A DNA stretch of 64,000 nucleotides. Origin: Cellulomonas phragmiteti (GTDB lineage: Bacteria; Actinomycetota; Actinomycetes; Actinomycetales; Cellulomonadaceae). Positions 25,556 through 35,174 of the stretch are shown here, one piece after another. How positions within the stretch are numbered: the first letter of the stretch is position 1; each line of letters starts with the position of its first letter. The notes beneath the pieces are model-generated. The model searched no databases and was not told the origin of the DNA. It worked only from the letters and a program-made list of their open reading frames with translations. A program made the position numbers and the translations under genes. Where the stretch lies: positions 33,106-97,105 of the forward strand of contig NZ_BONP01000015.1 in the NCBI RefSeq assembly GCF_016862775.1. The letters run 5' to 3'.

Positions 25556-25561
25556 TACGCT
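25556..25561 (+). promoter_or_regulatory. -10 box of recR (leaderless)
   Basis: TACGCT ends six bases before GTG 25568, which selects this start over the GTG at 25547. Confidence 0.5.
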
Positions 25562-25567
25562 GACGGG

Positions 25568-26167
25568 GTGTACGAAGGCGCGATCCAGGACCTGGTCGAC
25601 GAGCTCGGGCGGTTGCCCGGGGTCGGCCCCAAGAGCGCCCAGCGCATCGCGTTCCACGTGCTCGCCGCCGACCCGGCGGACGTGCGCCGGCTCGCCGACG
25701 CGCTGACCGAGGTCAAGCTGCGCGTGCAGTTCTGCGAGATCTGCGGCAACGTCGCCCAGGAGACGCAGTGCCGCATCTGCCGTGACCCGCGCCGCCTGCT
25801 GACGACCATCTGCGTGGTCGAGGAGGCCAAGGACGTCGTGGCGATCGAGCGCACGCGGGAGTTCCGCGGTCGGTACCACGTGCTCGGCGGGGCCATCAAC
25901 CCGATCGGGGGCGTCGGCCCGGACGACCTGCGCATCGCCCAGCTCATGACGCGGCTCGCCGACGCCACGGTCACCGAGGTCATCCTCGCCACCGACCCGA
26001 ACGTCGAGGGCGAGGCCACGGCCACCTACCTGGCGCGGCTGCTCGTGCCGATGGGGCTGACGGTGAGCCGGCTCGCGTCCGGGCTGCCGGTGGGTGGCGA
26101 CCTGGAGTACGCCGACGAGGTCACGCTCGGCCGGGCGTTCGAGGGTCGACGTCGCCTCAGCGCGTGA
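25568..26167 (+). CDS. recR: Recombination protein RecR
   Basis: The 199-residue protein matches the usual RecR length. The helix-hairpin-helix ([20 protein letters not shown]), the zinc finger [17 protein letters not shown] (four Cys) and the Toprim domain ([41 protein letters not shown]) are all intact. It helps RecF and RecO load RecA at gaps. In many actinobacteria recR lies behind dnaX and ybaB; here ybaB is absent and the envelope operon lies between. Confidence 0.96.
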   Translation: MYEGAIQDLVDELGRLPGVGPKSAQRIAFHVLAADPADVRRLADALTEVKLRVQFCEICGNVAQETQCRICRDPRRLLTTICVVEEAKDVVAIERTREFRGRYHVLGGAINPIGGVGPDDLRIAQLMTRLADATVTEVILATDPNVEGEATATYLARLLVPMGLTVSRLASGLPVGGDLEYADEVTLGRAFEGRRRLSA

Positions 26168-26192
26168 CGACCACCACCACGAGGGGGAACCC

Positions 26193-26774
26193 ATGAGCAC
26201 CGACGACGAGCGTCCGACGGCGGACGCCGACCTGCGGGACATCGCCGACGCGGTCGCGTCGGAGTCCCGCGGGTTCCTCACGACGGTCACCGAGGTGGCG
26301 GCGGGCTCCGCGCCCGACGCGTCCCTGCCGCTGCTGCTGCTCGCGCTGTCCGACCTGCTCGCCGCCGGCGCGCGGCTGGGCGCGACGACGGACGTCGTGC
26401 CGCCGTCGCGCTTCGAGCCCGACGTCGGCCCCGACGCCGACCTGGAGCCGCTGCGCGCCAACCTCGCCAACCTCTTCGACGGCATCGACGAGTACGTCGA
26501 GGTCGTGGACCCGCTGCTGGGCCCGGAGGTCGAGGAGGCGACGATCTCCGGGGACCTCGTCGCGATCGCGGGAGCCCTGTCCCAGGGCCTGGCGCACCAC
26601 GCGCGCGGTCACGTGCTCGAGGCCCTGTGGTGGTGGCAGTTCAGCTACCTGTCCGACTGGGGCGAGCGCGCCGCCAGCACGCTGCGCGCCATCCAGACGA
26701 TCCTCGCGCACGTGCGTCTCGACGTGGACGACGACGTCGCCGCCGAGGCGGAGTACGACGCCCTGCAGCCCTGA
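26193..26774 (+). CDS. DUF5063 family protein
   Basis: The 193-residue acidic helical protein sits 25 bases after recR, its usual neighbour in actinobacteria. Characteristic pieces are DIADAVASESRGFLTTV, LRANLANLFDGIDEYVEV and a C-terminal ALWWWQFSYLSDWGERA AST region with several Trp. ATG 26193 follows GAGGGGG. The function is unknown; the fixed link to recR is the only hint. Confidence 0.88.
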   Translation: MSTDDERPTADADLRDIADAVASESRGFLTTVTEVAAGSAPDASLPLLLLALSDLLAAGARLGATTDVVPPSRFEPDVGPDADLEPLRANLANLFDGIDEYVEVVDPLLGPEVEEATISGDLVAIAGALSQGLAHHARGHVLEALWWWQFSYLSDWGERAASTLRAIQTILAHVRLDVDDDVAAEAEYDALQP

Positions 26775-26781
26775 CGCTGGT

Positions 26782-26859
26782 CCGCCCGCCGGTCGCCGCC
26801 GGTGACCGCCGACCGGAGGGGAGTGGACCGGGGGGCGGGGGCGGACGACCGGCGGGCGG
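26782..26859. terminator. Possible terminator between convergent genes
   Basis: CCGCCCGCCGGTCG and CGACCGGCGGGCGG are perfect 14-base inverted arms separated by 50 bases, between the DUF5063 stop and the ABC permease stop. Confidence 0.45.
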
Positions 26860-26870
26860 CGTCGGGGGGG

Positions 26871-28028
26871 TCAGGCCACGCGGGTCCCGCGCGCCAGGGT
26901 GCGCTGCGGGATGCGCAAGCGCCGGACGGCGACGACGAACCCGGCGGCGCCGAGCAGCAGGTTGACCGCCAGACCGTAGGGCCACACCGGCCCGGCGCCG
27001 TCCCGGGCGGGGATCACGTCCGAGGTGTCCTCCTGCGCCCAGCACTCGTCGAGGATCTCGGGAGCGCCCAGGCGCAGGTCCCGCAGGGCCTGGGTGGTCT
27101 GGTTGGCGTAGGCGGCGGCCGTGTACGGCTCCTGCGGGACGTCGGGCACGGCGCCGTCGGCGACCACGGCGAACGGGTTGACGGCCAGCAGCCACCACGT
27201 CCACTCGGTGCGGGCGACGGCGCGCTCCTGCACGTCCAGCTCGCAGACCGGCTGGCCGGTGGGCATGCCCTCGTCGTCCATCTGCTCCCAGTAGGAGTCC
27301 GGGACGGAGTAGACCTGCACGTCCTGCGTGGTGCTGAGGAACGGGTAGGTCAGGCCGAAGAAGATCGGCGTGAACACGGTGAGCGCCGCGACCGTGACGA
27401 ACGTGAGGACCGTGGAGCCGGCGGGCCGCGCGGCCAGCGTCGACCAGCCCAGGCCCATGCCGCACACGGCGGCCAGCAGCAGCGCGGTCAGCACGACGAC
27501 CCGGGGCAGCGTCGCGGCCGGCACGCCGCCCATGGCCAGGGCGATCGCGAAGAACGGCAGGCTGACGGCGAGGAACGCGCAGGCGCTGAGCCACGCGGCC
27601 AGCAGCTTGCCGGCGGCGATCTCGGCCGGGGACAGGAGCGTGACCTGCAGCGTCGCGAGGGTGCCGGCGGACCGGTCCCCGTTGACGGACGTCGACGCGA
27701 GCGTGGGCGTGACGAGCAGCCCGAGCCCCAGGACGAGGGCCGTGACGACGACGAACAGGACGGGCCCGGCCTCGTCGGTCCGCGCCGCGGACTCGTCGAA
27801 CACGGTCAGGGCGCCACCGGCGAGGAGCGTGATGGCCCCGACGATGACGAACCACACGACGAGCGCGGCCTTCCACCGCGAGGAGCGCACGCGCTGGCGC
27901 AGCTCGAGGGCGGTCACCGTGCGCACACCGTGCCACGTCAGGGTCCAGGTGCCGACGGCGGGCGTGGCCGGCGCGGGAGACGCGGGCGACGCGGGTGCCG
28001 GGGTCGGGGGGGTGGTCGTCGCGGTCAT
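26871..28028 (-). CDS. ABC-2 type permease subunit
   Basis: The 385-residue membrane protein has six or seven helices. The N-terminal part has WHGVRTVTALELRQRVRSSRWK, the amphipathic entry helix of ABC-2 permeases, followed by NGDRSAGTLATLQVTLLSPAEIAAGKLLA, here given in two pieces: NGDRSAGTLATLQ and VTLLSPAEIAAGKLLA. A large extracytoplasmic loop (about 235-345, including ELDVQERAVARTEWTWW) is unusual for the family and has two or three Cys. The start ATG 28028 overlaps the ATPase stop. The substrate is unknown. Confidence 0.88.
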   Translation of the reverse strand: MTATTTPPTPAPASPASPAPATPAVGTWTLTWHGVRTVTALELRQRVRSSRWKAALVVWFVIVGAITLLAGGALTVFDESAARTDEAGPVLFVVVTALVLGLGLLVTPTLASTSVNGDRSAGTLATLQVTLLSPAEIAAGKLLAAWLSACAFLAVSLPFFAIALAMGGVPAATLPRVVVLTALLLAAVCGMGLGWSTLAARPAGSTVLTFVTVAALTVFTPIFFGLTYPFLSTTQDVQVYSVPDSYWEQMDDEGMPTGQPVCELDVQERAVARTEWTWWLLAVNPFAVVADGAVPDVPQEPYTAAAYANQTTQALRDLRLGAPEILDECWAQEDTSDVIPARDGAGPVWPYGLAVNLLLGAAGFVVAVRRLRIPQRTLARGTRVA

Positions 28029-29047
28029 CGCCGCTCCTCCTCCAGGGCGAGGTACGCCTGCTCGAGTGCGCCGGCGGCGGGTGCCGACGACACGACGGGG
28101 ACTCCGGCGGTGACGAGGTCGCGCAGCAGCGCGGCCGCACCGAGCTCGCCGTCGACGTCGACGAGGACGCCGCCGGGAGGCGCGGTGCCGTCGGGTGCCA
28201 CGTCGGTGGGGCGGACCGCGCCGTCGAGCCGGTACGTGACGCCGGCGGTGTCCAGCCACCCCGTCAGCGCGGGCAGCGACAGGGTGCGCACGTGCCACGT
28301 CCGCCGGCCGCTGGCGACGTCCGCGTCGGACATCCCGGCGACCGTGCGGCCGCGCGAGAGGAAGACGGCGTCGTCGGCCATCTCGTCGAGCTCCGACAGG
28401 ACGTGCGAGGAGACCAGGACGGTGCGTCCCTCGTCGGCGAGGCGGCGCAGCAGGATCCGCAGGTCGACGCGGGACCGCGGGTCGAGCCCGCTCGCCGGCT
28501 CGTCGAGCAGCAGCACCTGCGGGTCGTGGACCAGCGCACGCGCCAGGCCCAGACGCTGCTTCTGCCCGCGGGACAGGACCGCCGCGGGCTGGTCGGCGTA
28601 CTCCGTGAGGTGCACGGTCGCGAGCAGCTCGTCGATGCGTGCGGACGCCGTGGCCCGGTCGACCCGGTACGCGTCCGCGAACGTCGCGAGGACCTCGCGG
28701 GCCGTCAGGGAGTCCCAGGTGCCGAACGCGTCGGGCATCCAGCCGGTGCGGGCACGGGCACCGGCGCTGTCGGTCACGGGGTCGTGGCCCGCGACGCGCA
28801 CCTGGCCGGTGTCCGGCACGAGCAGGCCCGCGAGGATCAGCAGCAGCGTCGTCTTGCCGGAGCCGTTGGGCCCGACGAGCGCGGTCACGGCGCCGGAGCG
28901 GGCGACCAGGTCGGCGCCGTCCAGGGCCTTGACCGTGCCGAACGCGCGCCGCAGCCCGCTGACCTCGATGCCGTGCGGGTGGGGGGCCAGGGCGAGGGCG
29001 GCGGGCTCGGGGCCGCCGGGCAGCCCGTGCGGTGCGTCGGGTGGCAT
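28025..29047 (-). CDS. ABC transporter ATP-binding protein
   Basis: The 340-residue ATPase has Walker A GPNGSGKTT, signature LSRGQKQRLGLARAL, Walker B LLLDEPASGLD and H-loop VSSHVLSELDEMADD. The C-terminal extension of about 110 residues (SLPALTGWLDTAGVTYR onward) resembles the regulatory domain of ABC-2 partners. A TAGCGT box ends six bases before ATG 29047, so the mRNA is likely leaderless. It is the first gene of the two-gene exporter with the permease at 26871. Confidence 0.92.
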   Translation of the reverse strand: MPPDAPHGLPGGPEPAALALAPHPHGIEVSGLRRAFGTVKALDGADLVARSGAVTALVGPNGSGKTTLLLILAGLLVPDTGQVRVAGHDPVTDSAGARARTGWMPDAFGTWDSLTAREVLATFADAYRVDRATASARIDELLATVHLTEYADQPAAVLSRGQKQRLGLARALVHDPQVLLLDEPASGLDPRSRVDLRILLRRLADEGRTVLVSSHVLSELDEMADDAVFLSRGRTVAGMSDADVASGRRTWHVRTLSLPALTGWLDTAGVTYRLDGAVRPTDVAPDGTAPPGGVLVDVDGELGAAALLRDLVTAGVPVVSSAPAAGALEQAYLALEEERR

Positions 29048-29107
29048 GACGCCACGCTAGGAGCCGTGCGGTCCGCGCGCGTCCGACCCCGGGTGGACGG
29101 TGCGCGG

Positions 29108-29189
29108 GCGGGCGTCGCCCCCGGGTCGCAGGACGGTGGGGGCGTCGCGCTCTCAGCCCTGGCCGTCGGCGGGCGTCGCCCCCGGGTCG
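29108..29189. repeat. Pair of identical 21-base direct repeats
   Basis: GCGGGCGTCGCCCCCGGGTCG (21 bases, written here as GCGGGCGTCGCC plus CCCGGGTCG) occurs at 29108-29128 and 29169-29189. The second copy lies in the 3' end of the CBM2 gene. It may be a slippage or recombination trace. Confidence 0.5.
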
Positions 29190-29692
29190 GCGGTGGGGCT
29201 CGCCGGCGGCGCGAGCGTGGGGACCGGTGCCACGGTGGGCGTCGGCGTCACCCACGGGGGCATGTACTGCAGGCAGTAGACGCCGTTGACGGTGATGTTC
29301 GACGGCCTGGTCCACGCGCCGTCGGACGTGCCCTGGAAGCCGAACCGGAAGGTGCCGTCCACCGGGACGTCGCCGTTCCAGCCGGCGTCCTGGAAGCGGT
29401 AGACGCCGTCGGAGCCCGACGACCGCGCGTTCCAGGTGTGCAGGACCCGCTGGCCGGGCGTGTTGGTCCACTCCAGCGTCCACCCGGAGACGGGGACGAG
29501 CATCGTGACGGTCAGCTCGGTGACGAACCCGCCGGGCCAGGTGTGGGTGGTCTCCTGCACCGAGCAGTGCCGGATGGGGGACAGCGCCGTGGCGGGCGTC
29601 GTCAGCGCGGCCGCCAGGCCCGTGACGGTCAGGGCCGCGGCGGCGGCGCCGGCGACGAGGCCGCGCACCCGCGCGGTCGGGCGTGTGGTCAT
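29153..29692 (-). CDS. Secreted stand-alone CBM2 (cellulose/chitin-binding) protein
   Basis: The 179-residue product has a signal peptide (about 1-37) and a single CBM family 2 domain (about 43-140). Cys43 and Cys140 bracket the domain as in bacterial cellulase CBM2. Aromatic residues typical of the flat binding face (Trp71, Trp87, Trp105 region) are seen in VSGWTLEWTNTPG, HTWNARSSG and GWNGDVPVDGTF. The tail is Pro/Thr/Ala-rich and stops without a catalytic module. It could be a non-catalytic cellulose-binding or adhesin-like protein. A CGAAACGCTT-like site lies about 100 bases upstream. Confidence 0.8.
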   Translation of the reverse strand: MTTRPTARVRGLVAGAAAAALTVTGLAAALTTPATALSPIRHCSVQETTHTWPGGFVTELTVTMLVPVSGWTLEWTNTPGQRVLHTWNARSSGSDGVYRFQDAGWNGDVPVDGTFRFGFQGTSDGAWTRPSNITVNGVYCLQYMPPWVTPTPTVAPVPTLAPPASPTADPGATPADGQG

Positions 29693-29791
29693 CGGTGGTT
29701 CCCCCCGGTCGGGCGCGTCGGCGCCGTGCGGCGCCCTCGCGGGTGCGCCCGAGCCCACGGTGCTCGATCGAGGACGACCGCGGCCAGTACC

Positions 29792-29803
29792 CAAACGCTT
29801 CAG
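29792..29803. promoter_or_regulatory. LacI-type operator candidate upstream of the CBM2 gene
   Basis: CAAACGCTTCAG lies 100 bases upstream of the CBM2 start and differs by one base in the ten-base core from the sites before GH127 and GH48. Confidence 0.4.
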
Positions 29804-29863
29804 CCCCGTGGGACGGCCGTCCCGTCATGCGAAATGGCGCCCGTCCGCATCCTGGGCCCGGCC

Positions 29864-29869
29864 TACACT
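29864..29869 (+). promoter_or_regulatory. -10 box upstream of lysC
   Basis: TACACT lies 39 bases before GTG 29909, leaving a short leader with GGAAG in front of the start. Confidence 0.5.
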
Positions 29870-29908
29870 CGCCGGGTCCCCGACCACCCACCGGAAGCGT
29901 CCTGACCC

Positions 29909-32237
<2,329 letters not shown>

Positions 32238-32272
32238 CCACCCACCCCACGCCACCCCACCCCACCCCGTAC

Positions 32273-32320
32273 GCGAGAGGTCGATCCAGCCGCAGCCCTG
32301 CGGCCGGATCGACCTCTCGC
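32273..32320. repeat. Palindromic GAGAG..GATCC repeat, copy A1 (hairpin)
   Basis: GCGAGAGGTCGATCC and GGATCGACCTCTCGC are perfect 15-base arms; the loop contains a further 6-base stem (CCGCAG/CTGCGG). It lies between the convergent asd and cutinase genes and may terminate transcription in both directions. Confidence 0.75.
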
Positions 32321-32347
32321 GCTCCAGGGGGGTCCACGACCTGGTGA

Positions 32348-32395
32348 CGAGAGGACGATCCAGCCCCGGAGGGGGTGGGCTGGATCGTCCTCTCG
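32348..32395. repeat. Palindromic GAGAG..GATCCAG repeat, copy A2 (hairpin)
   Basis: CGAGAGGACGATCCAGCCC and GGGCTGGATCGTCCTCTCG are perfect 19-base arms with a 10-base loop. Copies A1 and A2 share the GAGAGGNCGATCCAG arm and have different loops. Confidence 0.8.
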
Positions 32396-32405
32396 CGTGC
32401 GGGGG

Positions 32406-33317
32406 TCAGCAGGAGGGGACCAGGGTCCAGGTGTCGGTGTCGGTCAGCTGCAGGGCGACGACGTTGCGGCTGCTCAGCGACCCGAGCGCGTCGCGCGAGC
32501 CTTGGGCGTAGGTCCGCAGCCAGACCGGGACGGCGCGGCCGTCGCGGACGTGCTGCAGCGTGCTCGCCGAGACGCACTCGCCGACCGGGGCGGGCGCGGG
32601 TGTCGTCGGGCCGGGTGCCGGTGCGGCGGGATCGGTCGGGGCCGGGCCCGGTGCCGGCGCCGGTGCGCCGACGAGCGACGCGGCGAACCGCGCACCCTCG
32701 GTGACCGTGCCGTTGGTCGCGTAGGTCAGGTGCGCCGAGAAGCGTCCGCCGCTCGGCTCGCAGACCGGGTCCCCCGCGTTGCAGAACTCGACGGCCCGGG
32801 TGGCGAAGTCGGGCGCGGCCTGGGCGATGGTGCGGCGGGTGAGCCCCAGCGGGTTGCCGTAGACGACGACCGCCGCGACGCGCGCGGCGAGGTCGGCCGG
32901 CAGCGCCGTCCCCGAGGTGACGCCGGTCCGGATGCCGAGGGCGAGGTCGGTGACCGTCGCACCCTGGGAGTACCCGCCGAGGACGAACTGCGTCCCGGGG
33001 CAGGCCGCCGCCCGGGCGCGGACCTTGGCGACCATGTCGCCCGACCCGGGGCCGGCGCTGGCCTGGGAGGAGCTCGCGGCGTAGTCGACGGCGGTGGCCA
33101 CGACGCGGCGGCCGGGCAGCTCGGCGGCCAGGGCGCGCTCGAGCGGGCGCCCGACGATGCCGAGACCGGGGGTCTCGCCGGTGCCGCGGGCGAACACCAG
33201 CTCGACGTCGGGGCACGCGGTCGCGGCGGCGGCCCCGCTCGCGGTGGTGAGGGTGGTGAGGGCGGCGAGCGCGGCCACGGTGAGGGCCACGGATCGACGT
33301 GCACGGGGGAACGGCAT
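32406..33317 (-). CDS. Secreted cutinase-family serine esterase with extra C-terminal domain
   Basis: The 303-residue protein has a signal peptide (about 1-33) and an alpha/beta hydrolase of cutinase type (35-210). The catalytic Ser117 is in GGYSQGA, Asp183 in AGDPVCEP and His196 in FSAHLTY; the flanking Cys that form disulfides are kept. It would cleave ester bonds in cutin, lipids or acetylated polysaccharides. A Pro/Ala linker (about 212-245) leads to a 58-residue domain with two Cys and several Trp/Thr (VWLRTYAQGS, LTDTDTWTLVPSC) that I do not recognise. A direct repeat resembling an MtrA box lies 110-130 bases upstream. Confidence 0.87.
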   Translation of the reverse strand: MPFPRARRSVALTVAALAALTTLTTASGAAAATACPDVELVFARGTGETPGLGIVGRPLERALAAELPGRRVVATAVDYAASSSQASAGPGSGDMVAKVRARAAACPGTQFVLGGYSQGATVTDLALGIRTGVTSGTALPADLAARVAAVVVYGNPLGLTRRTIAQAAPDFATRAVEFCNAGDPVCEPSGGRFSAHLTYATNGTVTEGARFAASLVGAPAPAPGPAPTDPAAPAPGPTTPAPAPVGECVSASTLQHVRDGRAVPVWLRTYAQGSRDALGSLSSRNVVALQLTDTDTWTLVPSC

Positions 33318-33428
33318 GGAGGGGGACCTCGCTGACGGGGGCGACGGCGGGGTCGCACGGCGACCCCGCCGACCGGTGGGACGGCACCGGCGCGCCCAGA
33401 ATGTCCGATTCCCACGGCGTGCGGAAGA

Positions 33429-33444
33429 GTAACAAATCGGTAAC
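33429..33444. promoter_or_regulatory. MtrA-box-like direct repeat upstream of the cutinase gene
   Basis: On the minus strand GTTAC occurs twice with an 11-base period (GTTACCGATTTGTTAC). This one-turn direct repeat resembles sites of the actinobacterial response regulator MtrA, which controls cell wall hydrolases. The surrounding sequence is the most AT-rich stretch in this neighbourhood. Confidence 0.35.
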
Positions 33445-33514
33445 GCCCGGACGGGTGACGGGTCACGCGCGCACCCGCCCCGGTCACGGGACGAGGTCAT
33501 GCCCCCAGGGAGGT

Positions 33515-33742
33515 GGCGAGAGTGCAATCCAGCCCGGCCGCCGGCAGCGGGCAGGGAGCTGGATCGCACTGTCGTGCGTGATCGCGCGCTGTCGGGCTGG
33601 ATCGCACTGTCGCGCTTGATCGCGCTGTCGGGCTGGATTGCGCTGTCGGGCTGGATTGCACTGTCGCGGCGAGAGTGCGATCCAGCCCGGCTCGGCCCGG
33701 CGCCGGAGGTGCCGGTGGGGTGCTGGATCGCTCTCTCACGCC
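33515..33742. repeat. Cluster B of the GAGAG..GATCCAG repeat family (tandem half-units)
   Basis: At least two GAGAGTGCRATCCAG arms (33519-33534, 33670-33686) and several reverse half-units of the form GGGCTGGATYGCRCTGTCG (about 33556, 33594, 33631, 33649) are packed into 230 bases. A further CTGGATCGCTCTCTC lies at 33723. The spacers vary in length, so this is not a CRISPR. The stretch 33318-33768 holds no gene; besides this cluster it has the MtrA-like box. Confidence 0.75.
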
Positions 33743-33768
33743 CGGGGGGTCAAGGGGGGTGGGGGTGG

Positions 33769-34575
33769 TCACCTGCTGCGGGGGGTGTCGGTGGGGGAGG
33801 CGGGGGCCGGGGCCGCCGGCGGGCCCCCCTCCCGCGGGCCGTCGTCCCGCGGGCGGTCGTCCCGCGAGCCGTACTCCGCCGGCGTCGGTGAGGACCCCGG
33901 GGCGATCGGCAGCTCCTCACCGTCGAGGACGGCCTGCCCGGCGCGCGCCTTGGCCTCGAACGCCTCGATGCCCCACAGGGCGCCGAGCGCCTCGGCGTCC
34001 TCGTACGTGTAGCCGCTCGCGAAGAACGCGTTGACCTCGTCCTCGCCCTCGACGAAGGGGACGTACGCGACGGAGCCGGGGGCGACCGGCAGCTCGACGC
34101 CGTCGAGCAGCATCTGCCCCGCGCGCGACTTGGTCTCGACGAGGTCGGTGCCCCACAGCTTGCTGAGCGCGTCGACCTCCCCGACGTCGTAACCCGCCGC
34201 CCAGAACGCGTCGTACTGCTCACGGCTGTGACCCTTGGGCAGGAAGGAGACGTCGAGACCGACGGTCCGGGCGGCGTCCTCGACCGCGACCGCGACGCCG
34301 GAGAACGGGTTCGCGGCGGCCGCGGCCCCGGCGGCGCCGACGGCGATCGTCCCCGTGACGACGCCCACGGTGAGGATCCGGCCGCTGCGGCGCACCGCCA
34401 CGGCGCGGGGCGACGTGCGGCGCGCGACCGCGGAGGCCAGGTCCGCGCCCACCGTCGCCGGGTCCGGTGCGACCGTGGCACGCCGCTGCAGGGCGTCGGC
34501 GATCCGTGCGGCCAGCTCGTCGTCCGACGGGGCCGCGCCGGCGGGGGTGCCGGAAGGTCGGCGGTGCGGGCTCAT
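33769..34575 (-). CDS. Putative anti-sigma factor with two extracytoplasmic ~45-residue repeats (locus 1)
   Basis: The 268-residue protein has a cytoplasmic N-terminus of about 70 residues, one transmembrane helix (about 70-95, ILTVGVVTGTIAVGAAGAAA) and two outside repeats. Repeat one reads YDAFWAAGYDVGEVDALSKL then WGTDLVETKSRAGQMLLDG and LPVAPGS; repeat two is EVNAFFASGYTYEDAEALGA then LWGIEAFEAKARAGQAVLDG. The same repeats occur in the secreted protein at 36301 and in the second locus. The ATGA overlap with the sigma gene and the single-pass topology fit an anti-sigma factor with an outside sensor, but there is no canonical anti-sigma zinc motif. The tail is disordered (SRDDRPRDDGPRE). Confidence 0.68.
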   Translation of the reverse strand: MSPHRRPSGTPAGAAPSDDELAARIADALQRRATVAPDPATVGADLASAVARRTSPRAVAVRRSGRILTVGVVTGTIAVGAAGAAAAANPFSGVAVAVEDAARTVGLDVSFLPKGHSREQYDAFWAAGYDVGEVDALSKLWGTDLVETKSRAGQMLLDGVELPVAPGSVAYVPFVEGEDEVNAFFASGYTYEDAEALGALWGIEAFEAKARAGQAVLDGEELPIAPGSSPTPAEYGSRDDRPRDDGPREGGPPAAPAPASPTDTPRSR

Positions 34576-35174
34576 CGTGTCTCCGGTGGGGTGGTGAGGT
34601 CGGTGTGGCGGAGGGTGGCCAGGGCGCGGGCGGCGTGCGAGCGCACCGTCGCGCTCGACGTGCCGAGCACCTGCGCGATCTCGGGGTCGGTCAGGTTCTC
34701 GTAGTACCGCAGCACGAGGACGGTGCGCTGCCGCGGGGGCAGCGACGCGAGGTGCTGCCACATGACGTCGTCGCGGGCCGCGGCCTCGGCGTGGTCGCCC
34801 TGCGGTGGTGCGTGCGCCGCGAGCACGTCGTCCGACGCGGGGTGGATCGTGCGGACGTGCCAGCGCCGCCGCCACGACAGGTGCTCGTTGGTCACCATGC
34901 GGCGCAGGTACAGGTCGGGCCGTTCCATGAGGGCGATGCGCTGCCAGCGCACGTGCGCGCGCAGCAGCACCTCCTGCACGAGGTCGGCGGCCGTGTGCCC
35001 GTCGCCGACCAGCACGGTCGCGTACCGCACCAGGCCCGGCAGGTGGGTGCGGACGACGTCGTCGAGCACCTGGGCCGCCGGCTCCGCCGAGCGCCGGCGG
35101 GCGCTGCGCCGGCGGTCCAGCAGGACGACCGGGATCTCGGCGCTCTCGGGGCTCACGGCCCCCAGCGACGTCAC
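34572..35174 (-). CDS. ECF RNA polymerase sigma factor (locus 1)
   Basis: The 200-residue protein has sigma region 2 (VRTHLPGLVRYATVLVGDGHT, AADLVQEVLLRAHVRW, PDLYLRRMVTNEHLSWRRRW, in pieces) and region 4 (SLPPRQRTVLVLRYYENLTD, IAQVLGTSSATVRSHAARAL). This is the SigE-like group seen in many actinobacteria. GTG 35174 overlaps the amidoligase stop (GTGA), and its stop overlaps the next start (ATGA). Order is thus secreted repeat protein, amidoligase, sigma, anti-sigma-like protein. The operon probably autoregulates through the element at 36901-36933. Confidence 0.9.
   Translation of the reverse strand: MTSLGAVSPESAEIPVVLLDRRRSARRRSAEPAAQVLDDVVRTHLPGLVRYATVLVGDGHTAADLVQEVLLRAHVRWQRIALMERPDLYLRRMVTNEHLSWRRRWHVRTIHPASDDVLAAHAPPQGDHAEAAARDDVMWQHLASLPPRQRTVLVLRYYENLTDPEIAQVLGTSSATVRSHAARALATLRHTDLTTPPETR

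Noticed and set aside
29108..29189. Attachment site (att) flanking a mobile element
   Set aside because: The 21-base repeats are 61 bases apart with no integrase or cargo; slippage is simpler.
28029..29891. Upstream extension of the ABC permease frame to about 1000 residues
   Set aside because: The extension overlaps the ATPase and CBM2 genes. ATG 28028 overlaps the ATPase stop and gives normal permease length.
33515..33742. CRISPR-like array
   Set aside because: The repeats are palindromic half-units in both orientations with irregular spacing, spacers are not uniform and no cas gene is present.
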